Shown: positions 13,231 through 26,105, counted from the stretch's first letter. The stretch: DNA of 64,000 nt from Coprinus comatus (GCA_034638255.1 JAWPGT010000001.1:806001-870000), one strand, 5' to 3'. Notes: generated by a model from the sequence alone, not told the origin. A program made the numbers and translations.

Positions 13231-14968
13231 TTACTCACGGCAACATGCATTTTCTGCTGGATCACAGGCTTGATCTGGAGGACATGGAACAAGACAAGAG
13301 GTCTCGCTTGTAACCTTTAATGATATTAGTCGACACATTTGTAAATACTACAGGGACCTGACCTTTGTGGGATCATTGGGCAGAACGTATTCAGGCTGGA
13401 TAGTGGTCGAATGGATACCTAAATGATGCAGTGCCCTGCGTATATTGGCAGCAATGCGCATAAAATCATAACGTCTTTCGGCTAAGACATGAACTGAAGC
13501 GACAATCTTGGTTTCCGACAGCTGCCAGACATGAAGTTCATGCAACGATGTGACTCCGGGAACTGCCAATATAGACTCTTTGACTTCATCTAGCGAGACG
13601 GTGGATGGTACTCCTTGTAAAAGAATCAAAGAAGCACTCCGGACTGCATCGGTTAGCAGATAGAAAGATCGAACAAGTAATCACGTACCTAGAGGCATGG
13701 CGCTTGAGAAAATAATGATGGTGATGAATAAACTAATCATCGGGTCGAAATAATACTTGAAGCTCCATGAGGTTTGCCAAATTACGAGGCCAGTTGCAAT
13801 AACGCCAACGTTGCCAAGCGCGTCGCCAAGCACATGGAGCACAAGGGCACGCATGTTCATAGAACCATGAGAATGGCTGTGCACATGTATGGTAGGATGT
13901 TGAGGTTCATCTTGAAGTAACAAAGGTGTATCTTCGTTCTCGGGAGACGGGAGGACCTCATTGCTTATAGGGTCAGTCAATGATGGTGTATGAACATGGA
14001 TTTGGCTTAGGGAGTCAATATCATGAGACTGCCGTCCATGCGAGAAACTGTGTCGATGAGATGCAGGAGAAGGGGAGCGTGCCTGGGAAATCTCCTGAGC
14101 TGTCTGCACCAGTGAAGCGCGGGTGGCAGCGGGGTGACCATATAGCGAGGAATAAGATTCGTCCATTGAACGGATTGGAGAACGCGAGCGGCCACGACCA
14201 ATGGGTTGTTTCTGAGTTGGTGTGGTATTACCTGAGGTGGAGGGATTTTTCGAGGGGGAGGTACTAGGAGTATTAGAGGATGTTGGAGAATGAGAGTGTG
14301 AGTGACCATGGGAGTGACCATGTTCTGCAAAGATGATGAGAGGACAGGAAACGGATGGACAGAAATAACTTACCATGGAAGAGAGCAAGCCCCAGGAGGT
14401 TAGAAGCCAAACCCAGCGATCCGACAATGACGATAAGACGGGGGTTGGATATTTCTAAAGATAGTGAGAACAAGGGATGATGTCAAGGGAGGAGAACGGA
14501 CCAGGTGTATCAAAGAAGCGTTCGAGGGCCTCTAAAGAGATAGTGAGGCACAGTGCCAGCAGGAATACCCCGTTGATCAGTGCAGCAAGGATTTCTGCAC
14601 GATGCCACCCGTACGAGTATCGAGAGTCTATCTCCGTTGACGAAGCAAGCTAGGGTGCCGTTTGTTGGTGCAATTCCGATATTAAAGATTGGACCTACTA
14701 ACCTTGATAGCATACAACGCAACTACAAGACTCATCACATCGCTGGGGAAGATAAGATTGAGACTGGAGGAAAGGGGGACGTGACATACTTGAGCATATG
14801 GAAACTGTCCGCAATGAGGGCAAGAGAACCAACAGCATAACCTGGGTATGGTTAGCGGGGTGGGCGAGGAGCAGTGCAGAGGTACTGACCGACAGTCAGC
14901 TCTACAAAGAAGAAGATAACGTCGATGACAAGGAGGATTGTGATCCTGGCCGAACGAGACAACGCCAT
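13231..14968 (-). CDS. Zinc transporter, cation diffusion facilitator family (Zrc1/Cot1-like)
   Basis: CDF proteins exchange cytosolic Zn2+ for H+ into vacuole or secretory compartments. The protein starts MALSRSARITILLVIDVIFFFVELTV (split over two exons) and has six membrane helices. Metal-site residues are visible in helix II (SFHMLND) and helix V (HVLGDALGN). Between helices IV and V is a long cytosolic loop with His-rich ends (HGHSHGHSHSHS and HVHSHSHG) and a Ser/Pro-rich middle. The C-terminal domain ends with a small last exon coding for a Cys-rich tail (TSCLVPCPP, CDPAENACC), typical of fungal Zrc1-like proteins. That exon uses the acceptor gcgag; reading straight through would instead stop at 13348. 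The gene converges on MED5 with 107 bp between stops. Confidence 0.9.
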
Positions 14969-15281
14969 GGTTGGTGGTGATGGATGAAATGTATTATAAT
15001 TTATTAGTAGATATTTTTCACCCAAACCCTGCTTTGTCAGCTGATAGTCCCCTCATGAATTCTCCTTCCTCTGCTCTGCTCTGGCCTGGGATCGCAGTGT
15101 CCACGTTACCACCCTGCGGAAGGTTTCTGGTCCGCAGAATCCGATGATCCCAGAGAGATATGTATTAGTGGATAGAATATTATCAGCCATATTGTGTCTA
15201 TTTGTCCTTGTGTATTTCTGGAGATTTTTGCGTGGATCAACAGTAAACACCAATTTACAGATTTACATTCATATCCAGATA

Positions 15282-16658
15282 ATGGCCGCACCTTCAATGG
15301 CTGCTGCTCTTGCAGCTTCATTGCCAGCTCCTTCCGCCACACCTGCTGTAACTCAGCCGAAATATGAAGCTATTCCAGCTTCGATGGCAAAAGTAATCGA
15401 TATCGAGGCCAATATCCCAGTGTCCAGTGTCCAGCTCGATGCCATGGTCAGTCTAAATTGTACTAGAATCTCTGCAGAAGGAGGTTCAACTGCATGCCTA
15501 GGTGGTCACGAAAATAATTAAACACGCGCGCGAGGCACCATCTTCAACAGCCCATGGGCTTTTATTGGGACTTGATCTAGATGGAACACTCGAGGTTTCC
15601 AATTCATTTGCCTTGCCTTCCCATACCCACGACGACGATGAAAAATCTGCAAAGTCTATTGGTAGGTGCTGCTTGTCAAAGTCAAAGACATGGTTGACAT
15701 AGAGTTGTTTAGCCCGACACCAGGCATCGATGCTGCGCTCGCTGAAAGAAGTCCAAGCGGACGACAGTGTTGTGGGCTTTTATCAGGCAACAACCCTCGG
15801 TGCTTTCTTCAACCAAACCTTGGTAGATACTCAAGCTATCCATCAAGAAAAACTTCGACACGGAGGAGTTGTTATCGTCCATGGTGAGGTTAAATCGGGG
15901 GCTGGTTTTCTGGTTTAACTCATGCCCGCCCGTGTAGATTTATCCCAAACTGCACGTGGAAACGCTTCATTCCGTGCATACCGGTTGAGCGCAGCATTTA
16001 TGGACGCATATAAGAAATCTAATTTTAACACGGCAAGGTAGATATCCAAACCCTTTCCGCATGGGATGGGCTTTTTTTCATTTCTGGAGGGTGGAGCATG
16101 CTGACGAGGGGTCACTGCAGCTTGATCAACCACCGGCTTACTTTTTCTTCGATTCTGGAAGAAGTTGCTCTCAAAATCCGCACAAATCCACTCCTGAGCT
16201 CATTCCTCGGGGGGCTGACGAAGCCAGTGGAATCACCCCTTTCTGATCCCAAGCCAGAGGAGGCGAACAAGAGGCCGATAGGGCCTTCGTACGCAGCGCT
16301 GAATCTCGGGACAGCGGGAGTGACACGCAATTTGGAGCAAATTGTAGATGCGGTGGATGCATACCGGACAGAGGAGGGCAATGTGTCGTACGTAATACGG
16401 CAGATTGCACGCGAGCGAACGCGGGCGGACAACTATGTTGCAAAGCGCAAAGAGGAGAACCAGGCACGTATTGCGCAGGGCCTTGCGCCGCTCCCTGAAG
16501 AAGATGTGACACGGTTATTCAAGATCCCCGGCGAGCCGAGTCGACTGGATAGTCTGCTACTGCTTGGACAGATCGATGCATATGCAAAGAGCCTTGGGGA
16601 CACGTCGAGCACGAGTCTGGTGAAGATGTATGGGGCGCGGGCAGGGGGAGGGCAGTGA
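15282..16658 (+). CDS. Eukaryotic translation initiation factor 3 subunit H
   Basis: eIF3h is an MPN-domain subunit of the eIF3 complex that organises 40S initiation. The start is MAAPSMAAALAAS at 15282, in an Ala/Pro-rich leader. The MPN domain follows: VPVSSVQLDAM-like entry, HGLLLGLDLDGTLEVSNSF, VVGFYQATTLGAFFNQTLVDTQ, then RAYRLSAAFMDAYK. As in all eIF3h, the JAMM zinc-binding residues of active deubiquitinases are absent. The C-terminal helical part includes NLEQIVDAVDAY and ends LLLLGQIDAYAKSL. Several 50-60 nt introns interrupt the MPN region; the large final exon (from about 16100) carries most of the C-terminus. The family call is secure from the N-terminal and C-terminal blocks together. 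Confidence 0.9.
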
Positions 16659-16795
16659 GTGGGATATGTAGATATTATTAATGTAATAAAATTTGATGCG
16701 TGGGACCGAAAGTCTTGGCAACGCACGGAGGATAAAGCCTGTTGCTTCTTCTCTTGTCCCATCCCTTCTGCTTGCAGGCCGTCCACTCTTTGTTT

Positions 16796-16802
16796 TATAT
16801 AA
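16796..16802 (+). promoter_or_regulatory. TATA box of secreted DPBB gene
   Basis: TATATAA lies 36 bp before the start codon at 16838, in a pyrimidine-rich leader. Its position is very close to the ATG, implying a short 5' leader. Confidence 0.5.
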
Positions 16803-16837
16803 GTAGCCCACCACTCTTTCCCTGCCTCCCCACCGCC

Positions 16838-17655
16838 ATGTTCCACAAACTCTTCCTCCTCCTTCTCTCCCTCACCCTCTCCATCCACGCCCTTACCACC
16901 CCGCATCCTGGCCGCAGCATCCACCACCGCGCCATTGCTGCACGCGTCCCAGTCCCTAACCCCGTCCAGGTCATCTCCACCCCTCGCAAACGTCAATCAT
17001 CAAGTAGGCGCTGCAAGCCCCGTCAGGCTCCTTCCTCGTCCTCTCGTGCACCAGAGGCAACTACTAGGCCCCAGGATCCTGCTACTACTTCCAAGGCTCA
17101 GGAACCCACTACCACTACCAGGCCTCGTGAACCTGCAACCACAAGTACTACTAAGCGTACTACCACCACAAAGGCTCCCGAACCTACCAGCCCTCCCAAG
17201 TCTTCTCCCAATCTCCCCAGCTTCATGATTGGCACTCAGACCGGCCAGGGTACCTTCTATGCCACTGGTCTTGGTGCATGTGGTATCACCAACTCAGACT
17301 CCGACTACATCGCTGCAGTTTCTCATCTCCTCTTCGATAATTTCCCGTAAGCATTTCGTGAGGCTATATTCACTCCCTCCTCATGTTATTTTTCAGTGGC
17401 TATGCTGGTGGTAACCCTAACAAGAACCCCATCTGCCGCAAGAAAGTCAGGGCTACATGTATGTTTTCTCATTAACCCCTCCCTGAAACGTGTGCTAACC
17501 GTTCCATAGATCGTGGAAAGAGTGTCACTGTAGAGATCACTGATCGTTGCGAAGGATGCAGTGTCACCGACCTTGACTTTTCTCCCACCGCGTTCAACCA
17601 GATCGCCGACTTCGCCGTCGGTCGTATCAGCGATATGACTTGGGAATGGCTCTAG
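16838..17655 (+). CDS. Secreted RlpA-like double-psi beta-barrel protein with Thr/Pro linker
   Basis: The product has a signal peptide (MFHKLFLLLLSLTLSIHAL), a propeptide-like basic stretch (AARVPVPNP, RKRQSS), then about 90 residues rich in Thr, Pro, Ser, Lys and Arg, and finally a double-psi beta-barrel domain. The barrel shows GQGTFYATGLGACG, the second-exon Cys pair around PICRKKVRA, and DRCEGCSVTDLDFSPTAF. These features place it with expansin/barwin/cerato-like small secreted fungal proteins; the usual catalytic His-Phe-Asp of lytic members is not complete. Two short introns interrupt the barrel. Secretion and a wall or extracellular role are inferred. The basic KR sites could be Kex2 cleavage points. 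Confidence 0.82.
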
Positions 17656-17997
17656 GCCTTCGTTCACTTGCTGTACATTCTTCATTGGATCTTTGTTTTT
17701 ATCTGGTGAGCGGCAGTGCTTGATGCGCTCATTCCGTCCAATTGCGCAAAGTAGCAGGTTGCGGTTTGCGAGGCTTAGTCTCACCCACTCACTCTCTTTC
17801 TCATCGTCTCTATCTTATTCGAGCGTGCTCGATTCCTCTGTCACTGCATGCTTTAGTCATGTATGTGTTTTTTGCGTATGTCTATTTGCTTAGAAAGCTC
17901 TGGTAGCATGTCTCCAACGGTCAATACTTAGCGTAAAATGATTATACATTATATTGTTGATGTGATCGAAGCCTCTTCTTCCATTCGTAAAATTTTT
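17656..17997. other. Convergent 3' intergenic region
   Basis: This 342-bp spacer between two 3' ends contains pyrimidine-rich sequence and no conserved coding segment. It presumably holds both 3' UTRs. Confidence 0.5.
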
Positions 17998-20946
17998 TTA
18001 GGGGGACGGATGGATCCGAATACGCGTCCAATAACCCGCTTCATTGGTATCACTGACTGCTAAATCTACAGCCTTGGAGAGAGCACCACAAGCTTCCGAA
18101 GTTCCAGCCCCGAAGCGATAGCCGCATGCCAAAACAGTAAAAACCGTGTCTAGACAGAGTCGCCGTACATGTGAACGCGAATCTGGGGGAAGTTTGCTGT
18201 ACGGTCCGGACAGCCGTCCGCGGGTGGGATGGGTTATGGTGAAGAAAGGGATCAGGCGAGAGAGTAGAGCCACAACAGTCTGATGGGTTGTAACAATGGC
18301 AATCAGGGGATTATCACCTGTGTATAACCGAAAAACACACACCTTTGTATGAACAAAAGGAGATTGCCTTTGTGAGATACGCAGCAAAAAGCGCAAAATC
18401 ACCTAACGAACATTGATTGGGTACACAATGTAAACGAACGATCAAGAACGAGATGTACGAACCTCGGTTGTTATTAAATCACTGTCCCCGAGCTCCCATA
18501 GAGTTTGAGGAAGGTGAAGCAACCAATATTCGAATTGTTGCTTCGTCCCGCTATCAATTCCGGTCTGGAATGTGCCTTGGTATTGAGGTTCTGTACCAAG
18601 CTGGAGGATAGTAAGGTTATTGATGCCTTTGATACATTACTTAGGCAAATAAAATGTGACAAACCAAAATCAACCGCGCCACAAATTCGATCGATAACCG
18701 TTTTGTGTGAGATTTTGAAGATGTTTTAAGGGCATGCTCCAATGTCGCTCGTAAAACGTCGCTAGTATGTATCGACAATGTCGGAGATGAATTATTGATA
18801 ATCGCCCAGATGCTCGGCAGTAGGACGAAGTATGCTCCCTGGGACAAAGGGTGGCTCACTTGGCTCGAGAGAATAGATTGAGCTCGCAGGAGCTTGGTTA
18901 TGTATCCACTAACGCTGGAAACCTGTATGTTTAGAGTGTTATGTGATTTTGACTGTTGCTTCGTTGTTCCAGAACCGTTGCAATTAAGTTTGGTCAACTC
19001 AGGGGAAGAGTGGAGAACCAACAGAGAAGTCAACTCGCAGAATATGAGATTCAGTTCTTGGAAACTTTCATTCAACTAGGAGGTGAATTAATCCAAGTTA
19101 GTGCACTCTGTGATAATATAACTATCCATCCATACCTTGCTATCGCTCGACTGTTGGCTTGTAAAAGGAAAATAAGGTATCATATACCCTAAGAACATTT
19201 CTAACTCAGATGTAACAGATGCAGGAGCCTGATGTCATAATGAATAAGATTGCTAATGAAGTAAGATCGTGTTGAGTTTTACCTTTGCTGTATCATTTAG
19301 GATTGCTCCATATAGATACGAGAAGATTTGGGCAACAGCTAGAATCATTGAGGCTTCTATTTCGCTGCCTTTACTATCCGGTGCGAAAACTTGTGGTGTA
19401 TTATCTAGTGCAGTGGATATGAGAATAGGGTGTAGTGTTTGTGCAAGGCGCTATAAGGGTATAAGTGTATACACTACGCGAAGGCTGTTGGAGACTCACG
19501 CATAAAAACCCAATGCTTGTATCCTTTTTGGACCCTTCCCCATAAACCCCTGACGATACAATAAGCCCCTCCAAATCTTGCATATTATACCCCGACTCAT
19601 AGTCTCCAAGGAGATGTAAGTTTGTGGGTCCATCAACATCTTCATCCTGATCATTGAGCAGCCACACTCTCCGTTGACTCTCAACTTTCCCTCTTTTTGA
19701 CCGCTCGATCGGGTTTATTGCAACATCGAATTTTGTGAACGCATCTCGAGTCCTAAAGGATTTTGCCATGAACCACGCGTGAAGAGGAGCATGAGCATTC
19801 TCGGCGTTAATGCGTCGGTGGTCAAATGATAGGCCAGTTCGAATGAAAGACGCAAAAGATTTCAACACAGAAACCTTGGACTAGGGAAGTTAAGAGATGG
19901 TTGTTAGTATCGTTTTAATTCGACGTACCGCTGGGGATAGGACCACACTGGCTGTTGACGTTGCCTTAGGGACACCTGGTATATCATGAGCGGGGTGGAA
20001 AGTTCATTTGGATTAATACTCACCTTGCTCGCCAAATTTGGTTCCCGCACTCAAATTTCCAAGATAACCTTCCAGAATTCGTTGGCCATGACTTGGACCA
20101 GCTACACTCCACCCTTCTACTACAAATCGCGGTATATTCTCAAGGAGGATGCCCAAAAAACGTACGGCATCTATGCGAATTTCGGGGAAAATGTGAGTCT
20201 GAGCAGAGGATGCGAACAACAATAGGGTTGATGCATGTGGTTTCAAACCTTCCTGGTGTATTACAAGAATGAATAATGCATATGTGCTGAAATGGAAAAG
20301 CATTGCGTGCGTACTTCAGAAAGTCTGGGGAGCAGCCATGAGAAGAAAGCGAGTAATTGTTTTCGAACTCCTGCATCCTGAAGTTCCGTGAGGTTTCTTC
20401 ACTAACAGATAAAAATGACAGCGCACTTCATCTCCAATGATGCGGGCCGTATGTTGTATTAATTGAGCCAAATTCTGTTCAATAAGTGACCAATGTGCTT
20501 CGAACAGCTCCGAGAGACCGATTACTGCATCTGAAGACTCCTTCTTTTTAGCGAAGGTAGCACTGATTTAGGGATTATAGGTACCCTTTCTGACACCAGC
20601 ATTATAATGTTTCAAATGCGATAGCAGGTCTTTGAATGTGAGTTTTCGCTTTGTTGTCGGAGCACCAATATCTTTGAGTGCTGTAAGACTCTGACTGGGA
20701 AGTGCAATTGCTTGACACAGGATATTAATTTCAGAGTTATGTCCTATATAGTATCTTCAAAAACTCACAGCGTGCTTTGAAGGACGTATTAATGACATTT
20801 GAAGGTGCCTTCTTTTCTTTTCCAAGCTTCAGCTTCGCTTTCTGCAATGCAACGTAAAGTCATCTTCCAGTTTCTCACAGTGCAACAATGTGGCATACCT
20901 GAAAATCTGCTGTCTTGTCCTTCCGTTTCTTTGCACTTTTGGGCAT
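17998..20946 (-). CDS. Pre-rRNA-processing protein IPI1 (TEX10 homologue)
   Basis: IPI1 is part of the Rix1/IPI complex that processes ITS2 and remodels the pre-60S particle in the nucleus. The start at 20946 gives MPKSAKKRKDKTADFQ, a basic leader, followed by KLKLGKEKKAPSNVINTSFKAR, the typical N-terminus. The helical-repeat core has ASTLLLFASSAQTHIFPEIRIDAVRFLGILLENIP and HGQRILEGYLGNLSAG. The long C-terminal half (for example HPLSQGAYFVLLPSIWAIIN) is helical, as in TEX10-like basidiomycete proteins, and longer than yeast Ipi1. The last exon runs to the TAA at 17998. About ten introns are needed; the junctions between 19.1 and 19.4 kb were not resolved in detail. Confidence 0.84.
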
Positions 20947-21351
20947 GGTCGCAATAAAAGTGGAAAGATAAACGCGAACAGCAATCTCAGATTTTCACAG
21001 TCAGGACCCCATCAAACTCAGTACAATCTCTCACCCCCCGAAAACCGTTTCACAATAGCCAGAATAAACCTTGTCTGTGCTCACTTAACCTCTGCTTTAC
21101 CAGCGCTGATGCTGAGAAATCTCGACTTGTATTTCTGTATTCGACACTTGAAATTGGGCATCTGACCTGTCTACAGTCTCCCTGAGGAGAATCTTCGCCA
21201 ATCCGGATTCCTCCTGACAGTCGATTGGTCCATCTCATATGGCATCAAACAGACAACGAGGTAACATGTCCGATAATTCCCCGACAAAACTGGGGAAGCT
21301 CGCTAAATCATATATAAGTGAGAGACCAGGATCAAATTACTACAGTACAGA
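20947..21351. promoter_or_regulatory. Divergent promoter region of IPI1 and mannanase
   Basis: These 405 bp separate two divergent starts. A TATATAA box lies at 21311-21317, 35 bp before the mannanase ATG. No coding sequence was seen. Confidence 0.5.
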
Positions 21352-23508
21352 ATGCGACTCCTTGTCTCCGTGTTCGCTGCTCTCGTGACTTTTGCCAGCG
21401 CTAGTAGGTCGCAACTACCGAAAGGTTTTGCTACAACGAAAGGCGGAAATTTTGAAGTCGATGGAAAACCTTTCGTCAGTTGTCCCGTTTTACATCCATA
21501 CAAAGTGCCTCACAAATAGAAAAACCGCAGGCATTTGCCGGAGCAAACTCTTACGTGAGGTCTTGCGAACGACTAATGAAGCATGGACTAAAATTACTCG
21601 CAGTGGTTACCTCTTTTAACCACGAAAGAGGATGTCGAGTTGACTTTCAAAGAGCTTCGTGCAGGAGGCGTCAAAGTACTTCGTACTTGGGGATTCAATG
21701 CAGTCAATGGATCAGAACTCCCTTGGGCGCTCGAATCCGATTTGACCTATTACCAGGTAAATTAGCAACATCTATGGTTGAGGTACATATCCAACTAAAT
21801 GATCAGGTTTGGAACTCCAGTGACTGGGTCCTAAACGATGGCCCCCAAGGCCTTCAGCGCTTGGATCATGTTGTCGAAACAGCTGGGAAATATGGTATTA
21901 AGTTGATTCTTACATTTACAAACAACTGGTCAGGTTATTTTACTCACAAATAATTACTTTTATATTGAGTTTTAGAAAAGGGTGGGATATGGAGCACGTC
22001 AAATTACTCCTTTTAATGTTTCCGCGACTTACCGTTTAACTTTAGGGAGCAGAACTCTATGTCAATTGGATAGCAGGTGCTAGAAATACCCACGATGTCT
22101 TCTATACAGATAGCCGGATCATCAACTCCTACCGTATGTATCATCTGGTTCATGTTTTTGTGTACTCACATTTCTTGATTATATAGAACGTTATGTCCGA
22201 ACCATTGTCAATCGCTACAAAAATTCACCCAACATCTTTGCTTGGGAGCTTATGAATGAGGCCCGTTGTTTAGGAGATCTTCAGGCTGGACCCAATTGTG
22301 TTCCAGGTTCAAATACTCTTCACACATGGTACAAAGAGCAGTCGGATTTCATCAGAAAACTGTAAGCCTTGGACAGTCGTCCGCGAAAAGACACCTTGAA
22401 CCTAATATGCTTCTCTTTTACAATAGTGATCCGTACCATATGATCACAACCGGAGGTGAAGGACACTTTAATTGGAAAAAACCCATCGGTTATTGGTGGA
22501 ACGGTACTTGGATTTCAGATTATAACTATAACGGCCAGGGTATGTAATTTTATTTTCTTACGAGGATAGGTACGGGCCTCACCTGGGTCCTATTGACAGC
22601 TGGGGAGGACTTTGATCTTGATCTTCAGCTGAAGAACATTGACTTTGGGACTTACGTTCGCAATTTCTCGTAATAATGATCTGACAGCCTAATTTCTATG
22701 ATATAGCATATCTATGCTCAGTATTGGTTGGTCTAAACCTCAGGTTCCACCCTTTTTAAAGCTTACCAACCAACTCACAGGTACCCCCTCTTGGTATGAG
22801 TTGATTGTCCTGAAACTGAGTAAGCGTATCTAAATGCCATGAAAGGATACGCCTGGATCCAATTGGACAATCAAGGATTGGGGCCTTCAATGGATACAAC
22901 AACATGCTGACGGTATGTTCACCCTTTTCCGTCCCGCCTACCTGCCTTATCATCTATCATTTCTCTAGCGGCAAGAAAAGCAAACAAACCTGTGGTTCTT
23001 GAAGAATTTGGACTTTTCGGTCATGGTCAGGCTTCACATTCTATGGACAGTTAAATGAGGTGCTGATCCGCAATATTAGAAAACAAAACTACGATTTTTC
23101 CCGAATGGGTACAGTTAGCACTTGATACCAAACATGGGTAAGTTTTATGGCTCCATTGCGTGGCATTGTTATCAACTCACTCAATGGTATTTGACAGGGG
23201 GTATGTTTGTGCGTTACATTTAAACCACTAACATTAACTGATGATGCGAAAGTATCATGCCATGGCAATTTGGTGTCAATGGCTTGAAGGAAAATGGCGG
23301 AAACCGTCTCATCAAATATGCAGACGCTATCATCGATGGGGTATGTTGTTTCCTAGCTACATAACACTATGCTAATGCGCTACGTCAGGCTTCTCCAAAC
23401 GATGGTTTGTGATTTACCTGACAAGAACTCGAGGGAGACCGTTGACCCGTAAAAACAGGACACGCAATATATCAAAACCAAACATTCCTTTGGAATATCT
23501 TTAAGTAA
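21352..23508 (+). CDS. Secreted endo-1,4-beta-mannosidase, GH5 subfamily 7 type
   Basis: The enzyme hydrolyses internal beta-1,4-mannosidic bonds of plant mannans outside the cell. A signal peptide (MRLLVSVFAALVTFASAS) is followed directly by the catalytic domain: KGFATTKGGNFEVDGKPF, FAGANSYWLP, GVKVLRTWGFN, LILTFTNNW. The acid/base Glu lies in WELMNEARC and the nucleophile Glu in VVLEEFGLFG. Other landmarks are DPYHMITTGGEGHF and a C-terminal GIMPWQFGVNG. There is no carbohydrate-binding module at either end. More than ten short introns split it, including one between GANSY and WLP. A TATA box precedes the start. Typical mannanases have NEPRC where this has NEARC, a variant I believe also occurs in other Agaricomycetes. 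Confidence 0.92.
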
Positions 23509-23739
23509 GTGGAATGTTTCTTAAACTTCATCATGTGCAAAAGTTTGATGAAAAAACTATCGTCAAGGCATGCTGCCCAAGCCCAGGCCACCAGGTTCAA
23601 ATGACATAGCACTTGTGTAGTGTGTAAGCAAGGCATACCCATGCACAGTAAAAAGGATGTAATTGGGTACATATTATCGTCTGTATAAATGTACACGGCA
23701 GTGAAAAAGTAGGGACTGAAATATCAACTGGCTTTGAGA

Positions 23740-24471
23740 TCACCAGCGGGGAAATGGTCTGACGGTAAAGTCGGCCTTGAGCTTCAAACAAAGCAAGTCC
23801 TCGTCGTCCCTCGTATACGCGTTGACCAAAACATCAAACTTGGCTACAAACCGGATTTGAGGATCGATGTAGGTATAGGTAATAATACTGCTTACCAGGT
23901 GGTATTTCCTTTGGAAGGGAAACTGTATGGGAGACGACATATGGGCCCGGTTGAACAGGGCATTGAACAGAAGCATTTGCGTTGCGACTGAAGATAGGGG
24001 TAAACTTTAGTTGCATGACAAGAGTAATTAATACGTACGCCTCTTCACAAATATCGAATGTCTTTGATAAAAGCTTGATGAGACCAAGCTTCACGACAAC
24101 GTCTGCATATGCACCATCCTAGACATTTTTAATATAACAATTTTTAACGCAGTAACTAAGCATACCTCAATGGTCTCCTTAGCTGTTGCTATGACCTTGA
24201 CGGTCAAGTCCTTTCCAGGAAGGGGTGGGTCTGGGGAGACAACGATAGACTCAATCTGTACCAGGTCTTCAGGGCTTCCTAAAGATGTCGGATGAGTTGG
24301 ATTTGTTTGAAAATGAGCATGTTTATTCGTACCACAATCCTCGTAAGACCATGAACGCTGAATCTCTACACGGTCATTACCGGGAAGAATAATTTGGGTA
24401 TCCAGAGGTGTTGCTAAGGAGAGCCCAGCAAAGGACAAGACAGTAAGGGCAAGTGTAACAAAAGGGCGCAT
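23740..24471 (-). CDS. ML-domain phosphatidylglycerol/phosphatidylinositol transfer protein (NPC2-like)
   Basis: Fungal ML-domain proteins of this type bind and move phospholipids or sterols in secretory or vacuolar lumens. The start at 24471 gives a signal peptide (MRPFVTLALTVLSFAGLSLA). The ML domain follows: WSYEDCGT, LVQIESIVVSPDPPLPGKDLTVKV, DGAYADVVVKLGLIKLL, DICEEA, CPVQPGPYVVSHTVSLP, then FDVLVNAYTRDDEDLLCLKLKADFTV. Cys residues are placed for the conserved disulfides. Three introns separate the exons; the last exon ends PFPRW and TGA at 23740. The gene converges on the mannanase. The family call is secure; the cargo cannot be told from sequence. Confidence 0.9.
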
Positions 24472-24790
24472 CCTGGATGGAAAGAGGACAGGACAAAGCG
24501 CTGAACGTTGAAGGTTGAACTCTGACGTTATATTCGTATCTGTCACGATCACATGACTTTGGTAGTACTGGGGTAGTTGTGGGTTAGTGCTGTGGGGTCG
24601 AAGAGCAGTACCTTGCTGTAGGGTGTTATTCTATAGGAGTACGCAGCTCTGTCTGTGTGCGGAAAATCAGTGTGGATAGTTGGGAAATAGATAATAGTCT
24701 AATGTAATACTGGCGTTGCTGCAAGTGGTGGTCACGGATCTGAACGCACAGCATTCGTTACTATACTTTCTACCACCACATCCATTCAAC
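24472..24790. promoter_or_regulatory. Divergent promoter region
   Basis: These 319 bp lie between the start codons of the ML-domain gene and the four-helix membrane gene. No clear motif or coding segment was seen. Confidence 0.4.
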
Positions 24791-25801
24791 ATGAAATCAC
24801 GAGAGTACTGCTGCTGTGCAATTCCAATGGTAAATGCAGGCATATATGCCACCCTTGCTGAACAACTCGTCGCTGGTATCCTCATTGGAGCTCTCTCTGT
24901 CGGAACACCTTCAAGTATGTTGTAACTGCTTCATTCAGTCGCATTGCTCACGTCCTCGCAATAGTTGTTGGTGCTTCCACTCCTTCTTTCGCTGCTCTGC
25001 TCCTCGGTATACTTTGCTTTGCGGTAGGAGGTATTCAACTAGTGGGGATTATCGGAGTGCTGAGGGTGTGTAACAAATATCTATCTGTCTTTGAAATTCC
25101 GCAGCGCTTACACTTTATAGGAAAAACCAACTTTATATCGCCGCTATGTTACAATACATGGCATTGTAATGGCTGCTGCTTTTGCCGTTGCGGCGGCTTG
25201 GGCGATCATTTCTGCCACTCGCCACTCGGCAGCCGCCTCTGTTTGTCTGAGAACGTTTTACTCAGACGCATCTCAGCAAGATCAAGGTGAAATCCTTTGC
25301 AATATATTCTCGTGGGTGGATGTAGGTCTTATGGGTGGTCTCTGGGTCCTTCTCGCCATTCTCCATGTACGTACTCAATTTACGCACCTCCTACTGAAGT
25401 TGACTGAACGCTTTTAAAAGGCCTATCTTTTCCTTGTTTTATCTTCCTATGGACGGTCTCAGCGCAGAGACCATAAACAATACGACGCAGTCAATGACCC
25501 TACAAATCCGTTAACCAAGGATTCGATTCCCATGGCCGACCGCGCTGATCCATGGGATTCCCGACCTTCGTCAGATTCTGATCGTGCTCCTGCAAACAGG
25601 CAGTATCAGCACTTGCGGAACTACAGCACCGCGAGTGCATCTGATGTCATAAACCAACCATACCAAAGACCCGATGATACCCTTTCCAACAACTATGGTC
25701 TACAGTACTCCCAATACGTTTCTAGTCCCGGAGAGAAAGATCAATATGCGATTCCTGCTGGATCGCGTCAGGATCGGGGGCGTGCAGGTGGGCTATTATG
25801 A
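24791..25801 (+). CDS. Four-helix membrane protein with disordered cytosolic tail
   Basis: No named family recognised. After a short Cys-rich N-terminus (MKSREYCCCAIPMVNAG) there are four hydrophobic helices: around LAEQLVAGILIGALSVG, FAALLLGILCFAVGGIQLVGIIGVL, IHGIVMAAAFAVAAAWAIISA and VDVGLMGGLWVLLAILHAYLFLVL. The loop between helices 3 and 4 has two Cys (SVCLRTF, GEILCNIF). The last 100 residues are polar and rich in Asp, Ser, Tyr, Gln and Pro, with several possible tyrosine or serine sites. The arrangement (two internal loops, long C-terminal tail) is common in basidiomycete membrane proteins of unknown role. Four short introns were placed; the start is the first ATG after a CCACC-like leader. 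Confidence 0.75.
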
Positions 25802-26105
25802 GAAGGACATTGTGTAGATTCTTCGTTATCATCTGATGCTCCAATGGACTTGTCTAGATACTATGTATATGCTAATGAACACGGTTGTGTATATGTTAAT
25901 GCGGGGCTTAGACGCGGGTATGATGTGCAGTGATCAGTGATGCCTCGTGGGAGGGCTCTTCGAGTCTGATGTTCTCGCTCGGACAAGACAATAAACTAAA
26001 CGTGGCAACAGACAACCTTAGTCCGTTCTCGCATAATGCAGTGGCAGACGTAATTGTTAGGGCATTTAATATCTCGTCTACCTCAAAAAACTAGTATCTT
26101 ATCCC
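25802..26105. other. Tandem intergenic region
   Basis: A 304-bp spacer containing the 3' end of the membrane-protein transcript and the promoter of the next gene. Nothing else was recognised. Confidence 0.4.

Noticed and set aside
13348..13350. TAG directly after KVRSL as the end of the zinc transporter
   Set aside because: A GT donor lies just before it and splicing to the exon at 13231 adds the Cys-rich tail typical of the family.
16433..16996. 187-codon reverse-strand frame
   Set aside because: It is antisense to the eIF3h last exon and to the secreted-protein start and contains no conserved pattern.
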